Of a stretch of DNA of 64,000 nucleotides, positions 26,211 through 35,042 are shown in pieces. The DNA is from Achromobacter sp. Bel (GTDB lineage Bacteria > Pseudomonadota > Gammaproteobacteria > Burkholderiales > Burkholderiaceae_B). Made by a program: the position numbers and the translations under genes. Location of the stretch: NCBI RefSeq assembly GCF_012928505.1, contig NZ_JABBJN010000001.1:186001-250000 (forward strand), read 5' to 3'. Below the pieces are notes generated by a model. It saw only the letters and a program-made list of their open reading frames with translations. It was not told the origin of the DNA and made no database searches. Position 1 is the first letter of the stretch, and the number at the start of each line of letters is the position of its first letter.

Positions 26211-27535
26211 GCTTGCTCCCGCTTCGTACGCAGCGACAGCGCGATGAAGGCCCCGCCGACCAGTGCGCAGGCCAGCAGGATCATGCCGGGAAGCAACTGC
26301 CCCGTGGTGTCCTTGAGAAAGCCGATGACATAGGGGCTGACGAAGCCGGCCAGATTGCCGACCGAATTGATCAGCGCGATGGCCGCCGCGGCGCCCGCGC
26401 CGCTCATCATCGCCGTGGGAATGCCCCAGAAGACCGGCGCGATCGAATTGATGCCGATGGCGGCGACGATAAGGGCGGCCATCGACCACCACAGGTGCTC
26501 GGCAAGCAGCACCGAAACCAGCATGCCGACGGCGCCCAGCACACAGCACACGGCAACGTGGATGCGGCGTTCGTTCGTGCGGTCCGCATGGCGCGCGATG
26601 AGAATCATCGCCACCGCGCTGACCAGCGACGGCACCGCCGACAGCAGGCCGATATTGCCCAGGTTGGCGACGCCAGCGGCCCGTATCATCGTCGGCAGCC
26701 AGAACACCAAGCCATAATTTCCCATGGCGATGCAGAAATAGAGCAGGCCGAGCAGCCACACTTTGCGGTCGCCGAACACCTGCCGCACGCTATGGCGGGC
26801 GCGGGTGCTGTCGTCGGCTGCAAGATCCTGCGCCAGCAGGCGCTTCTCGTCCGCGTTCAGCCACTTCACCGTCTCGATCCGGTCCTGCAGCATGAAGAAG
26901 GCGGCAATCCCGACCAGCAGCGACCCAATACCTTCGACCAGGAACAGCCACTGCCAACCGGCCAGATCATGCAGGCCGCCGAACCGCTCCATGATCCAGC
27001 CGGACAGCGGACCGCCGATGGCGCCCGACACCGGAATGGCGACCATGAACAAGGCGATGATCTGCGAGCGGCGGCTCGACGGAAACCAGGTCGACAGATA
27101 CAACACAATGCCCGGAAAGAAGCCGGCTTCAGCCACCCCCAGCAGGAAACGCAGCAAATAGAAAGACAGCGGTCCCTGCGCGAACATCGTCAGCGACGAA
27201 ATGATCGACCACGTGACCATGATGCGCGCGATCCAGATGCGCGCGCCCACGCGATGCAGGATCAGATTGCTGGGCACTTCGAAGATGAAGTAGCCCAGAA
27301 AGAAGATGCCGGCCCCCAAACCATAGACCGTTTCCGACATCGACAGGTCGGCCAGCATTTGCAGCTTGGCAAAGCTTACGTTCACGCGGTCGATGTACGC
27401 GACGATGAACGACAGGAACAGGAACGGCATGATGCGCCAGGCCAGCTTGCGGTACAGCGCATCTAGCTGCGCAGGATTCTGCGCGGCCTGCGCGCCAGCG
27501 TACGGCTGCGCGCCGCCGGAAAGGGACGTGCTCAT
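26207..27535 (-). CDS. MFS transporter, anion:cation symporter type
   Basis: A 442-residue, 12-helix major-facilitator protein of the ACS (glucarate/phthalate/tartrate) type. An N-terminal cytoplasmic tail, the first helix region IMPFLFLSFIVAYIDRVNVS, and the LGVAEAGFFPG segment of the fourth helix region are characteristic. It is the first gene of the dehydratase operon, which fits uptake of an organic acid, and it is divergent from the LysR gene. Confidence 0.88.
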   Translation of the reverse strand: MSTSLSGGAQPYAGAQAAQNPAQLDALYRKLAWRIMPFLFLSFIVAYIDRVNVSFAKLQMLADLSMSETVYGLGAGIFFLGYFIFEVPSNLILHRVGARIWIARIMVTWSIISSLTMFAQGPLSFYLLRFLLGVAEAGFFPGIVLYLSTWFPSSRRSQIIALFMVAIPVSGAIGGPLSGWIMERFGGLHDLAGWQWLFLVEGIGSLLVGIAAFFMLQDRIETVKWLNADEKRLLAQDLAADDSTRARHSVRQVFGDRKVWLLGLLYFCIAMGNYGLVFWLPTMIRAAGVANLGNIGLLSAVPSLVSAVAMILIARHADRTNERRIHVAVCCVLGAVGMLVSVLLAEHLWWSMAALIVAAIGINSIAPVFWGIPTAMMSGAGAAAAIALINSVGNLAGFVSPYVIGFLKDTTGQLLPGMILLACALVGGAFIALSLRTKREQA

Positions 27536-27744
27536 GAGTGTTGTCTCCGTGGGTGTGTGCCATGGGGCACATCGAGTTATTTGGCAGACTGTGAGTTCGG
27601 TTATGCGTGTGGCATCGGCATGGGATCAATCGTTGTTCCCGTTTAATCGTCGATGCTTCACGAAAGGCCTGCGCTACAGTGCTGTCCGTTCGAAGGGTAC
27701 GAGTTGCTCTTACTCGGCGGCAAATCACACTTTGCGCATCTGGC

Positions 27745-27760
27745 ATTACCATTTGGTTAT
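27745..27760. promoter_or_regulatory. LysR-type operator candidate
   Basis: ATTACCATTTGGTTAT is a near-perfect dyad (14 of 16 positions) containing a T-N11-A spacing (27747 and 27759). It sits 60 bp before the LysR gene start, in the 285-bp divergent region shared with the MFS operon. This is the form expected for autoregulation and divergent activation, but it is predicted from sequence only. Confidence 0.5.
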
Positions 27761-27820
27761 GATTAGCGACTTGCGCCATGACGCCATGGCGACCGATACC
27801 CCTGTCTTCCCATTCCCGAC

Positions 27821-28792
27821 ATGTCCGCCAGCACGCCGTCCGACAATTCGATAGAACGCTTTTTCCGCAGCGGCCTGAAGCTAGGGCATCTGCGCATCCT
27901 GGTGACGCTCGGCGAATTGGGTCAGGTGACGCGGGTGGCCGCGGCGTTCCACGTCACGCAGCCGGCCATCTCGAAGCAGATCGCGGAGATCGAGGAGGCG
28001 CTGGCCACGCCGGTTGTGCGCCGCGTGGGCAACGCCATTGAATTGACGCGCATAGGACGCGTGCTGGTCGAACGCGGGCGCGAGATCCTGCGCCAGATCG
28101 AACTGGCGCGACGCGACGTCACCGCGCTGGCCGCTGGCACGGCGGGCCACGTCAGATTCGGCGCCGTGGTGACGATTCCCCAACCCTTGATCGCACATGC
28201 CGTCGAGCTGTTCACGCGGCGCGCGCCGAACGCCTCGTTCTCGTTCGTGGAAGCCACGCTCGACCGCCTGCTCAAGATGATGGACGAAGGCAACCTCGAC
28301 CTGGCCCTGGGCCGCAACCGCGTGACCGGGTATCTGCCGGTAATGCGCCACGAGTCACTGCATCACGAGCCGTTCGTGTTCGTGGTGGGCACGCGGCATG
28401 CATTGGGCGGCCCCGACACTCCCGTGGCTTGGAGCGACCTGCAGGACGTCCGCTGGATCACGCCTATGCAGGGTTCGCCCGCTTTTTCCACCATGGTCGA
28501 GATCCTGGCCGAACATGGCGTGACCCTGTTGCGTCCGACCATCGAGTCCAGTTCCTTGGCGTTGAACCTGTCCTTGCTGCGCGACGGAGGATATGTCTCC
28601 ATCCTGCCGCTGTCGCTCGCACGGCGCTACGTCCAGCGTGGAACCATGCGCATGCTGCCGCTGCCGCCCCTGGGGCCACTGGGCGAGGCGATTCTGTATT
28701 GGCGCGAAGATACGATGACGTCCACCACGGAGCTGTTCGCCGAATGTTTGCGGGAGTCGTCGGCGGAATTGATCGATGCTGGTGGCGCGTAG
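27821..28792 (+). CDS. LysR-family transcriptional regulator
   Basis: A 323-residue LysR regulator with a winged HTH at about 20-80 (LGELGQVTRVAAAFHV, then the PAISKQIAEIEE recognition helix) and a full effector domain. It is divergent from the MFS-SDR-dehydratase-dehydrogenase operon and most probably activates it with a sugar acid as coinducer. It resembles the GbpR group of sugar-binding-operon regulators, a weak guess. Confidence 0.9.
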   Translation: MSASTPSDNSIERFFRSGLKLGHLRILVTLGELGQVTRVAAAFHVTQPAISKQIAEIEEALATPVVRRVGNAIELTRIGRVLVERGREILRQIELARRDVTALAAGTAGHVRFGAVVTIPQPLIAHAVELFTRRAPNASFSFVEATLDRLLKMMDEGNLDLALGRNRVTGYLPVMRHESLHHEPFVFVVGTRHALGGPDTPVAWSDLQDVRWITPMQGSPAFSTMVEILAEHGVTLLRPTIESSSLALNLSLLRDGGYVSILPLSLARRYVQRGTMRMLPLPPLGPLGEAILYWREDTMTSTTELFAECLRESSAELIDAGGA

Positions 28793-28955
28793 CGAGCCGC
28801 TGATCGCCTGGTTTTGGCGTGGGCTCGGTCCGTCCTAAATGGATCGCGCTATCTCCGTATACCCTTGACGTTTTGATTATGGCTACCGCGGATGACAAGA
28901 CTGCCCGCCGTCGCCTTGGCCGACCTAAGACACTTCAACCGAGCGAGTCCCATCA

Positions 28956-29756
28956 ATGTCCGAACACCACCAGTTCCTGTGCCCCCGCGACCTGCATTTG
29001 CCGCCGCCCGACTGGCGGGCGCTGGAAACCAAGCTGCTGGAAGGCGGATACGTACTCGAACCGCGCGGCGACAATATCCCGTACCGCGCCTTGCTGAACC
29101 TGAGCTTCGGTCTGGCCACCTTGAACGATGGCTCGTACCAGCATCAGGAACCGTTGCGCACAACAGGCGACCTGATCGCGATGTACGTGCGGGCAGGGTA
29201 TCTGCCTGCGGATATTCCCATTCGCCATAACGACACCATGGCCGAAACTCTGGAGCTGCTGGCCAGCCACGGCATCACGCCCGGAGAGCTGTATGCGGAT
29301 AATGAGAGCAGCGATTGGAACAGCCCGCAATACTGCCTGGGGCCTGCGGCAAGACCTTATCTCACCCCTGACACCCAAGCTTCCTATGACGCGGATTCCA
29401 GAAATTTTCCGTTGATGCTACTGGCCTACGACGGCCCGGAGCCGCATGTGGCGGTAGGGGAAAACCTCTCCGAGCCGAGCTTGCCGGGTTCAGATGAATT
29501 GCTGGAATCCATGCCGCCGTTTGACTCGCATGTTGATTTCATTGGGGCGGCTTACGAGGATCCGGCGGCGCAGTGGCATTGCGCGGAGAATGGCTGCGAT
29601 TACCGCATACTGGAGTTGGACTGGCAATACAGCCTGGCGATGGGGTTTCGCATGGTGCGGACGGAATGGTTGGATGACGGTAGTGCGAGGGGGCTGGCTA
29701 GGCTGATCGAGGGGCTGACCGGGCAGGTCATGGTTTGCAGCCATCGGCATTTGTGA
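28956..29756 (+). CDS. Hypothetical protein
   Basis: A 266-residue soluble acidic protein that I do not recognise. It has no signal peptide or membrane segment. The composition and DNA style match the GC-rich chromosome. The 3' end uses many GGG and AGG codons, like the IclR copies. It stands alone between the LysR gene and the YCII gene. Confidence 0.65.
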   Translation: MSEHHQFLCPRDLHLPPPDWRALETKLLEGGYVLEPRGDNIPYRALLNLSFGLATLNDGSYQHQEPLRTTGDLIAMYVRAGYLPADIPIRHNDTMAETLELLASHGITPGELYADNESSDWNSPQYCLGPAARPYLTPDTQASYDADSRNFPLMLLAYDGPEPHVAVGENLSEPSLPGSDELLESMPPFDSHVDFIGAAYEDPAAQWHCAENGCDYRILELDWQYSLAMGFRMVRTEWLDDGSARGLARLIEGLTGQVMVCSHRHL

Positions 29757-29839
29757 ATGCAGGGTAGGGGATAGGCAACTGGGCTGCCATTCCCTTGTTC
29801 TTGCAAGACAGAAACCTAGTGTGCAAATGAGAGGTGCCG

Positions 29840-30166
29840 CTATGGCTGTTCCAGCGGCCATACCTCGACGACGCCGTGCGCGACGGCGCAGGGCATTTGC
29901 GACACCAGCGCTATCGCTTCGGCCATGTCGGCGGCCTCGATGATGGCGAAGCCGGCTACTGGCAAGGGGGATTTCATGAATGGGCCGGAGGTTGTTTCGA
30001 TCCCGGTGGCTTCAGGATTACGCACTTGCACTGGCTTGCCTGCAATGCCCATCAATACACTGTTGTTCCGCAGTTTTGCGTCGTGCGCATGCGCTGCACT
30101 TCGGATGGCGGGCGTACGATCGTAGCCTTCTTGATCGCCATATCCGATGGTCACGAACTTTGGCAT
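29840..30166 (-). CDS. YCII-related domain protein
   Basis: A protein of about 108 residues of the YCII/DGPF type (MPKFVTIGYGDQEGYDRTP, and TTSGPFMKSPLPVAGFAIIEA with the DGPF-like turn). Such proteins have a ferredoxin-like fold and unclear function, often near sigma factors. I chose the ATG at 30166; the frame upstream runs into a palindrome repeat and is not coding. It stands alone here. Confidence 0.78.
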   Translation of the reverse strand: MPKFVTIGYGDQEGYDRTPAIRSAAHAHDAKLRNNSVLMGIAGKPVQVRNPEATGIETTSGPFMKSPLPVAGFAIIEAADMAEAIALVSQMPCAVAHGVVEVWPLEQP

Positions 30167-30220
30167 GGGTTGTCCCCATTGCGCGTGGGAGAGACGGTGG
30201 CTGGCTGCAATCTGCCGAGA

Positions 30221-30240
30221 GAATTGTAGTCTGACACCAT
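30221..30240. repeat. Dispersed palindrome family, single arm
   Basis: GAATTGTAGTCTGACACCAT, the right-arm sequence of the family, lies between the YCII gene and the SDR pseudogene. A degenerate left arm (GGCTGCAATCT) lies near 30204. Confidence 0.7.
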
Positions 30241-30345
30241 TTTTCGGCGCCATTTGCGAGGCAGGACCGGGCCGCAAGAATCGGATATCCACCCATTCCA
30301 ACGCTCTGGAGAATGTCGGCACGCCATTCATACCGGAGCTTCGCC

Positions 30346-31094
30346 ATGGGTTTGCTGCAGGATAAAGTCGTCATCATCACGGGCGCATCGTCGGGAATCG
30401 GGCGCGCCGCCGCGCTCTTGTTCAGTGCGGAGGGGGCCGCCGTCGTCTTGAATGCCAGGGGGAATCGGCGCTGGAAGACGTGGCGTCGCGTATTCGTGAT
30501 CTGGGTGGAACGGCGAGGACGGTAGCTGGCGACGCCAGCCAGCCCGAGACCCACAGGCGCTTGATTGCGGAGGCGGTCGGGGAATTCGGCGGCCTGGATG
30601 TCGCGTTCAACAACGCCGGCGCTACGGGTCCCATCGCGCCGCTGACCGACATCTCCTTTGCCGATTGGCAGACAACAATAGCGGCCAATCTGCATTCGGC
30701 GTTTCTGGGCAGCGTCCATCAAATCCCCGCCATGCTCAAGCGCAAGGGTGGGGCGATCATTTTCACGTCCAGCTTTGTCGGCACCAGCGTGGGGCTACCC
30801 GGCATGGCGGCGTATGCCGCCGCCAAGGCGGGGCTGATGGGGCTGGTCAAAGGGATTACTGCGGACTATGGCGACCAAGGCATCAGGGCCAACGCGCTTC
30901 TGCCCGGCGGAGTCGACACGCCCATGGCCGGCGACGGCGCGCAGAAGGAATGGGCCGCAGGATTGCATGCGATGAAACGAATCGCCCGGCCGGAGGAGAT
31001 CGCTTCCGCCGCCTTGTTCCTGGCGAGTTCGATGGCAAGTTTTGTCACGGGCGCTGCCTTGTTCGCGGACGGGGGAAATGCGGCGGTGAAGTGA
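30346..31094 (+). pseudogene. Short-chain dehydrogenase/reductase, disrupted by a frameshift
   Basis: The N-terminal half begins MGLLQDKVVIITGASSGIG with an intact cofactor motif; the rest (from about 30480) has NNAGATG, the YAAAKAG active-site Tyr-X3-Lys and a normal C-terminus. The two lie in different frames. Adding one G to a GGGGG run near 30460 joins them as LNARGESALEDVASRIRD, which is a sensible SDR sequence. It may be a real inactivating deletion or a homopolymer sequencing error. Confidence 0.75.
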
Positions 31095-31175
31095 CGGCTT
31101 GCATGCGATGTCGGCGCGGCAACCGCAAACTCCGCCGTGAGCGGATCGCGGTGCCGCGCCAGAATCGGTGACATC

Positions 31176-31390
31176 TCAGCGCTCGGCATCCGTCTTTCTT
31201 CCCGCCTGCGTACTCTGGCAGGGATTTTCAAAAACATCCTCCACACGCCGCTTGAAAAGAGTGCTGATCCGAAATGCAAAATCCAGCAAGGGTGCATGCT
31301 TTTCGGTTTCCAGCGCGTTAACGGCCTGGTAGAAGATACCCAAGCATTCCGCCAGGTCTGATTGCGTTCAGCCCGCCTCAGAAAGGCATA
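31176..31390 (-). pseudogene. Remnant of an XRE-family (Cro/CI, YozG-like) regulator
   Basis: On the minus strand the sequence reads LRRAERNQ, then after a frameshift DLAECLGIFYQAVNALETEK and FAFRISTLFKRRVEDVFENP, which is the C-terminal two-thirds of a small XRE regulator (the usual form is QADLAELLGVSRQTVNALE...IFTP). The stop is at 31176. The 5' end is lost exactly where a palindrome arm begins at 31391. Confidence 0.65.
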
Positions 31391-31467
31391 AATGTGTCAG
31401 ACTGCCGCATAAATTTGTCAGACTGCATGGCCAGTTGGGCCTGAAAAAAATTGCAGTCTGACACCAT
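31391..31467. repeat. Cluster of three palindrome-family arms
   Basis: AATGTGTCAGACTGC (31391-31405) and AAATTTGTCAGACTGCAT (31411-31428) are left-type arms, and AAATTGCAGTCTGACACCAT (31448-31467) is a right-type arm. The duplicated flavin reductase fragment begins 6 bp after the last arm, so this cluster marks a recombination junction. Confidence 0.85.
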
Positions 31468-31472
31468 CGTTC

Positions 31473-31836
31473 TGATCCCCTGCACGACAGCGCCCAAGAA
31501 CACCCGCCCGAAATCAGCGAAGTCGACGTGCTGGGCTTAAGCGTGCTGCCCGGCGCCGTTATCGACACCCCAAGACTGGCCGCCGCGCCCATCAGCCTGG
31601 AATGCCGCTTTCATAGCGTCACCCCATTTGGCGATACCGGGGCGGAGTTCTTCGTGGGAGAAGTGGTGATGTTCCATATACGCGATGGCCTGCTGCAAGA
31701 CGGCAAGATAGATACGGCTTTACTACGCCCCATCTGCCGCATCGGCGGGCCGAACTATGCATCGTTAGGCCCTATCGTCACCAAGCGCGATATTCAGCAA
31801 ACGCCAAAATCCATTATCAAACCGGAGGCCGCGTGA
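31473..31836 (+). pseudogene. Truncated duplicate of the flavin reductase gene
   Basis: The DNA matches 19944-20307 almost exactly, then ends with the same overlap into the IclR start. The first 90 or so codons are missing and are replaced by the palindrome cluster. The surviving frame could translate 102 residues from an internal ATG at 31528, but lacks the N-terminal part of the flavin site. Confidence 0.85.
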
Positions 31837-32639
31837 GCGAATCAGAAGATAAAAGCGCAGCCGGCGCACAGACCGTGCGTAGGGCCTTGGCGCTGCTGCG
31901 CCTGATTGCCTGCGGACAAGAGCGCGGCGTGCGGCTGGTGGATCTGGAACGCATGTCCGGCTTGAATCGGCCCACCGTGCATCGCTTGCTGAAGACGCTG
32001 GTGCAAGAGGGCGCGGTTGAACAGGATTCAGAAACGCGACGGTATTTGATCGGGCAAGAGATCAGTTTGCTGGGGCTGGCCAGAACAAGGCGCTTTCCGC
32101 TGCTGACGCTGGCGGACCCGTATATGAGCGAGCTGGCCGATCAGGTGGGGGATACGGTGTTTTTGAGTATTCGACATGGGCACGATTCGATCTGTATTGG
32201 AAGGCGGACGGGCAGGCATCCGATACAGGTGCTGTCGATTGAGGTGGGGGTTAGACGGCCGTTGGGCGTGGGGGTGTCGGGGGTGGCGTTGTTGGCGAGT
32301 TTGGGGGTGGAGGAGAGTGTGGAGTTGGTGCGGGGGAATGCGGCCAGGTTGGAGGTGATGGGGGAGCGGGTGGAGGATGTGATCGGGAGGGTGGAGGTGG
32401 CACGGAGGGAGGGGATTGCGTACGCGGCGATGGGATTGATGCCGGGGACTAGTGCGGTGGCGGTGCCGGTGTTGACGGAGGGAGGGGGGGCGCTGGGGGC
32501 GATTACGGTGACGGCGATGGCGGAGAGGTTGGGGGTTGAGAGGTTTGGGATGGTGGTGGAAAGGATGAAGGCGGCGGCGGGGGGGATTGCGGGGAGGTGG
32601 GGACGGGTTGTTAATAGGGCTGGGCTTGACACGAAGTAG
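31833..32639 (+). CDS. IclR-family transcriptional regulator (copy 2)
   Basis: A 268-residue near copy of the IclR protein at 20304, including the same GTG start, HTH and unusual G-rich 3' half. Differences are scattered and mostly conservative until the last 16 residues, where the two diverge completely. It is probably functional and could bind the same operators as copy 1, acting as a duplicate regulator or competitor. It follows a truncated flavin reductase fragment and stands just upstream of the retron. Confidence 0.88.
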   Translation: MSESEDKSAAGAQTVRRALALLRLIACGQERGVRLVDLERMSGLNRPTVHRLLKTLVQEGAVEQDSETRRYLIGQEISLLGLARTRRFPLLTLADPYMSELADQVGDTVFLSIRHGHDSICIGRRTGRHPIQVLSIEVGVRRPLGVGVSGVALLASLGVEESVELVRGNAARLEVMGERVEDVIGRVEVARREGIAYAAMGLMPGTSAVAVPVLTEGGGALGAITVTAMAERLGVERFGMVVERMKAAAGGIAGRWGRVVNRAGLDTK

Positions 32640-32732
32640 GAAATTATGGGGTGCGCTGTCCCCGCCAAGACGTCATTGAAACCAAGAATTCCAATGCGAA
32701 ACTGTATGTGTCGATTGTGCTACTATTTTTCC

Positions 32733-32856
32733 GCCCACCGACAGAGTTTGTGCCATGTTTCGTGGCACGTGAAACAAAATGGCCGAGGCTTTGCCCGGTT
32801 ACGTTAATGTAAGCAACGCCATTAGTGGTCTCAACTGCGTAAGAGTGTCGGTGGGC
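32733..32856 (+). ncRNA. Candidate retron msr-msd RNA
   Basis: GCCCACCGACA (32733-32743) is perfectly complementary to TGTCGGTGGGC (32846-32856), which has the form of the a1/a2 repeats that bracket a retron non-coding RNA directly upstream of its reverse transcriptase. Inside, GTGCCA-(7 nt containing TTT)-TGGCAC (32750-32768) forms a 6-bp hairpin like an msr stem-loop, and the remaining 70 bp would be msd, with several weak stems. The first G after a1 (32744) is a candidate branching residue. No RNA data support this. Confidence 0.65.
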
Positions 32857-32872
32857 TCCTACGGCTAACTCT

Positions 32873-34774
32873 ATGACAAAACTAGAGCAACTTCGTCGAG
32901 CAACGACGCTTCGTGACCTCGCCGAACTCCTAGGAGTTACCGCGCCGGGCTTAGCATACATCCTGTACCACAAGCCGCGCGATCAGCTCTATCGTGCATT
33001 TGAAATTCCCAAGCGCAAAGGCGGCACACGCAGCATAAGCGCGCCAGCGGACGAGCTCAAAACCATACAGAAGAAGCTCTCCAGCCTGCTACAGGAATGT
33101 TGGGCGGAAATTGGCGACGGGAAAAACTCCGGCAGGCATCCGGGCCGTAAAGGCCGTGTCGCCCATGGTTTTTTACCCGGACGCTCGATCAGCACCAATG
33201 CCCGACAGCACCGTCGGAAGCGCTTTGTATTCAACGTCGATCTTGAGGACTTTTTTGGATCGATAAATTTCGGTCGAGTCTTTGGTCTCCTTCGACAAGA
33301 TAATAATTTTAAACTTCAGCCCAGGGTGGCGGCAGTTATCGCGACAATCGCCTGCTTTGAAAATAAGTTGCCCCAAGGAAGTCCGTGTTCTCCAATTATT
33401 TCAAATCTGGTCGCGAGGATACTTGATGCGCGAATAGCTGGCCTCGCTGCTAAAGTCGGCGTTAACTATTCCCGATACGCTGATGATTTGAGCTTCTCCT
33501 GCAACGGCCGAATTTTTCCCCCTGAAATTGCTAAAAAAATAGAAGGCGATGACCATTCCTGGGTGGTGGGAAAGGCATTGAATTCGGTAATTGAAAAAAC
33601 TGGCTATCGCGTCAATCTGAGTAAGACCCGAATGCAATATGAAGATAGTCGGCAAGAGGTCACAGGACTAGTCGTTAATAGACGAGTCAACGTGAGGTCA
33701 GAATATCGAAGAGCGGTAAGGGCTATGGGTCATAGACTGTTTAGTACTGGTGCTTTCGATGTGCCCAAAGTTGCATTGACTAAAGGCAACGATTTCCCAA
33801 TGCAGTCTGTGCAAGGAACTATTCCTCAGTTGCACGGCATGATGAGCTTCGTCGCTTCGATTGATCGGCTTCACCGTGAAGCCGCTCTGTCCCGCGGTGA
33901 TGCAATAGAAGAGACCAGTGCAGAAAAGCTATATAGGAATTTTCTGTATTATAGGTTTTTCTATAAAAACGATGCGCCAATTATTCTCTGTGAGGGTATA
34001 ACTGACAACATCTATCTTAGATGTGCCATAAGGGCTCTGAGGGAGAGCTATCCGTTACTCGTAAAGCCCAAGGCAGAACCCGGTGATCTGCTAATAAAGT
34101 TCTACAAGTATCGCGGCGCGGCGGTCGATACAGTCCTAAAACTAAAGGATGGCGGCGCAGGTAATTTGCAGAATTTTATGGTTGCCTATAAGAAAGCATG
34201 TCAACTGTTCTTGGGGGCGGGAAAAGAGAATCCTGTAATCCTTATCGTAGATAATGATGAAGGAGGAAGAAAGGTGATGGGAGCAGCAAAAGAGCTGTCA
34301 GGAAAAGCGTACGACGGAAGTCAGGCCTACCTACACGTATTCGGAAATCTCTACCTGATCGCAACACACCCCACGGCCGTCGTGGACGGAGGCCAAAAAA
34401 AAATGGCTCAAAAGGGGGCTCGCCCTTCAGATAGCTGCATTGAAGAGTATTTTTCTTCGGAAGTTCGGAGCACAAAACTAAACGGAAAAACTCTTACATT
34501 GAAAAATGACAGCTCGGGAGTCGCGCACTATGGAAAAATGGATTTTGCAAAACACATAGTCGAAAATCTCCGAGGGGCCGACAGTTTCAGTGGCTTCGCC
34601 CGCCTGTTAGATAGAATCAATCTCGTTGTAACCGCTCACGCATCTTCTTCGACGGAAGCGGCTGTTTCGGGAGCGGCAGCTTCTCAGCTGAGTAATGGGG
34701 GCTTGGGCGCGGCCATCCCCCCAACAGGCGAAACTATTGCAGGATTTACGGAGATCGCAGAGGCTGCTGACTAA
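32873..34774 (+). CDS. Retron reverse transcriptase fused to a TOPRIM domain
   Basis: A 633-residue protein. Residues about 40-290 are a retron RT: NARQH at 109-113 (the retron NAXXH motif), DLEDFF at 123-128, LPQGSPCSP near 166, RYADDLSFS with the catalytic YADD at 202-205, and VTG at 263-265. Residues about 365-500 form a TOPRIM-like domain (ILCEGITDNIYL with Glu374; ILIVDNDEGG with Asp460 and Asp462). RT-TOPRIM fusion is the architecture of retron Ec67 (Eco2) and relatives, which are anti-phage systems. The ATG is 16 bp after the candidate a2 repeat, and the gene is AT-richer than the chromosome. Confidence 0.88.
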   Translation: MTKLEQLRRATTLRDLAELLGVTAPGLAYILYHKPRDQLYRAFEIPKRKGGTRSISAPADELKTIQKKLSSLLQECWAEIGDGKNSGRHPGRKGRVAHGFLPGRSISTNARQHRRKRFVFNVDLEDFFGSINFGRVFGLLRQDNNFKLQPRVAAVIATIACFENKLPQGSPCSPIISNLVARILDARIAGLAAKVGVNYSRYADDLSFSCNGRIFPPEIAKKIEGDDHSWVVGKALNSVIEKTGYRVNLSKTRMQYEDSRQEVTGLVVNRRVNVRSEYRRAVRAMGHRLFSTGAFDVPKVALTKGNDFPMQSVQGTIPQLHGMMSFVASIDRLHREAALSRGDAIEETSAEKLYRNFLYYRFFYKNDAPIILCEGITDNIYLRCAIRALRESYPLLVKPKAEPGDLLIKFYKYRGAAVDTVLKLKDGGAGNLQNFMVAYKKACQLFLGAGKENPVILIVDNDEGGRKVMGAAKELSGKAYDGSQAYLHVFGNLYLIATHPTAVVDGGQKKMAQKGARPSDSCIEEYFSSEVRSTKLNGKTLTLKNDSSGVAHYGKMDFAKHIVENLRGADSFSGFARLLDRINLVVTAHASSSTEAAVSGAAASQLSNGGLGAAIPPTGETIAGFTEIAEAAD

Positions 34775-35042
34775 TTATTACCCACTGTCATTGGACGATC
34801 GTTCATGCGCCACCAGGAATGTCATGGCCGACGACCGACAATCCGGTCATAAAGCTGAATTTCCTAGATGCTCAGAACTATAACTTCGGAGGGGCCTTGG
34901 GAGCCCAAGCGCGACATATTTATGCCGCTAACTCCTAACATCTTCTGCACCGAAAATAGTGTCAGACTGCAATTTCGATTGGCAACTCATCAATCCGGGT
35001 GCCGTTGTCTATATAAGACTGTGATTTCTATGGTTGTTAAAA
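34775..35042. other. Gene-free interval after the retron
   Basis: This 268-bp stretch has no credible gene. Its only recognisable element is a single left-type palindrome arm, AGTGTCAGACTGCAATTTCG, at 34958-34977. Confidence 0.5.
34958..34977. repeat. Dispersed palindrome family, single left arm
   Basis: AGTGTCAGACTGCAATTTCG lies between the retron and the membrane-protein gene. Confidence 0.75.

Noticed and set aside
26213-27466. Long open frame of 417 codons on the + strand opposite the MFS gene
   Set aside because: It is the complement of a clear transporter gene in GC-rich DNA; its composition (Gln, Arg, His-rich) is typical of antisense frames.
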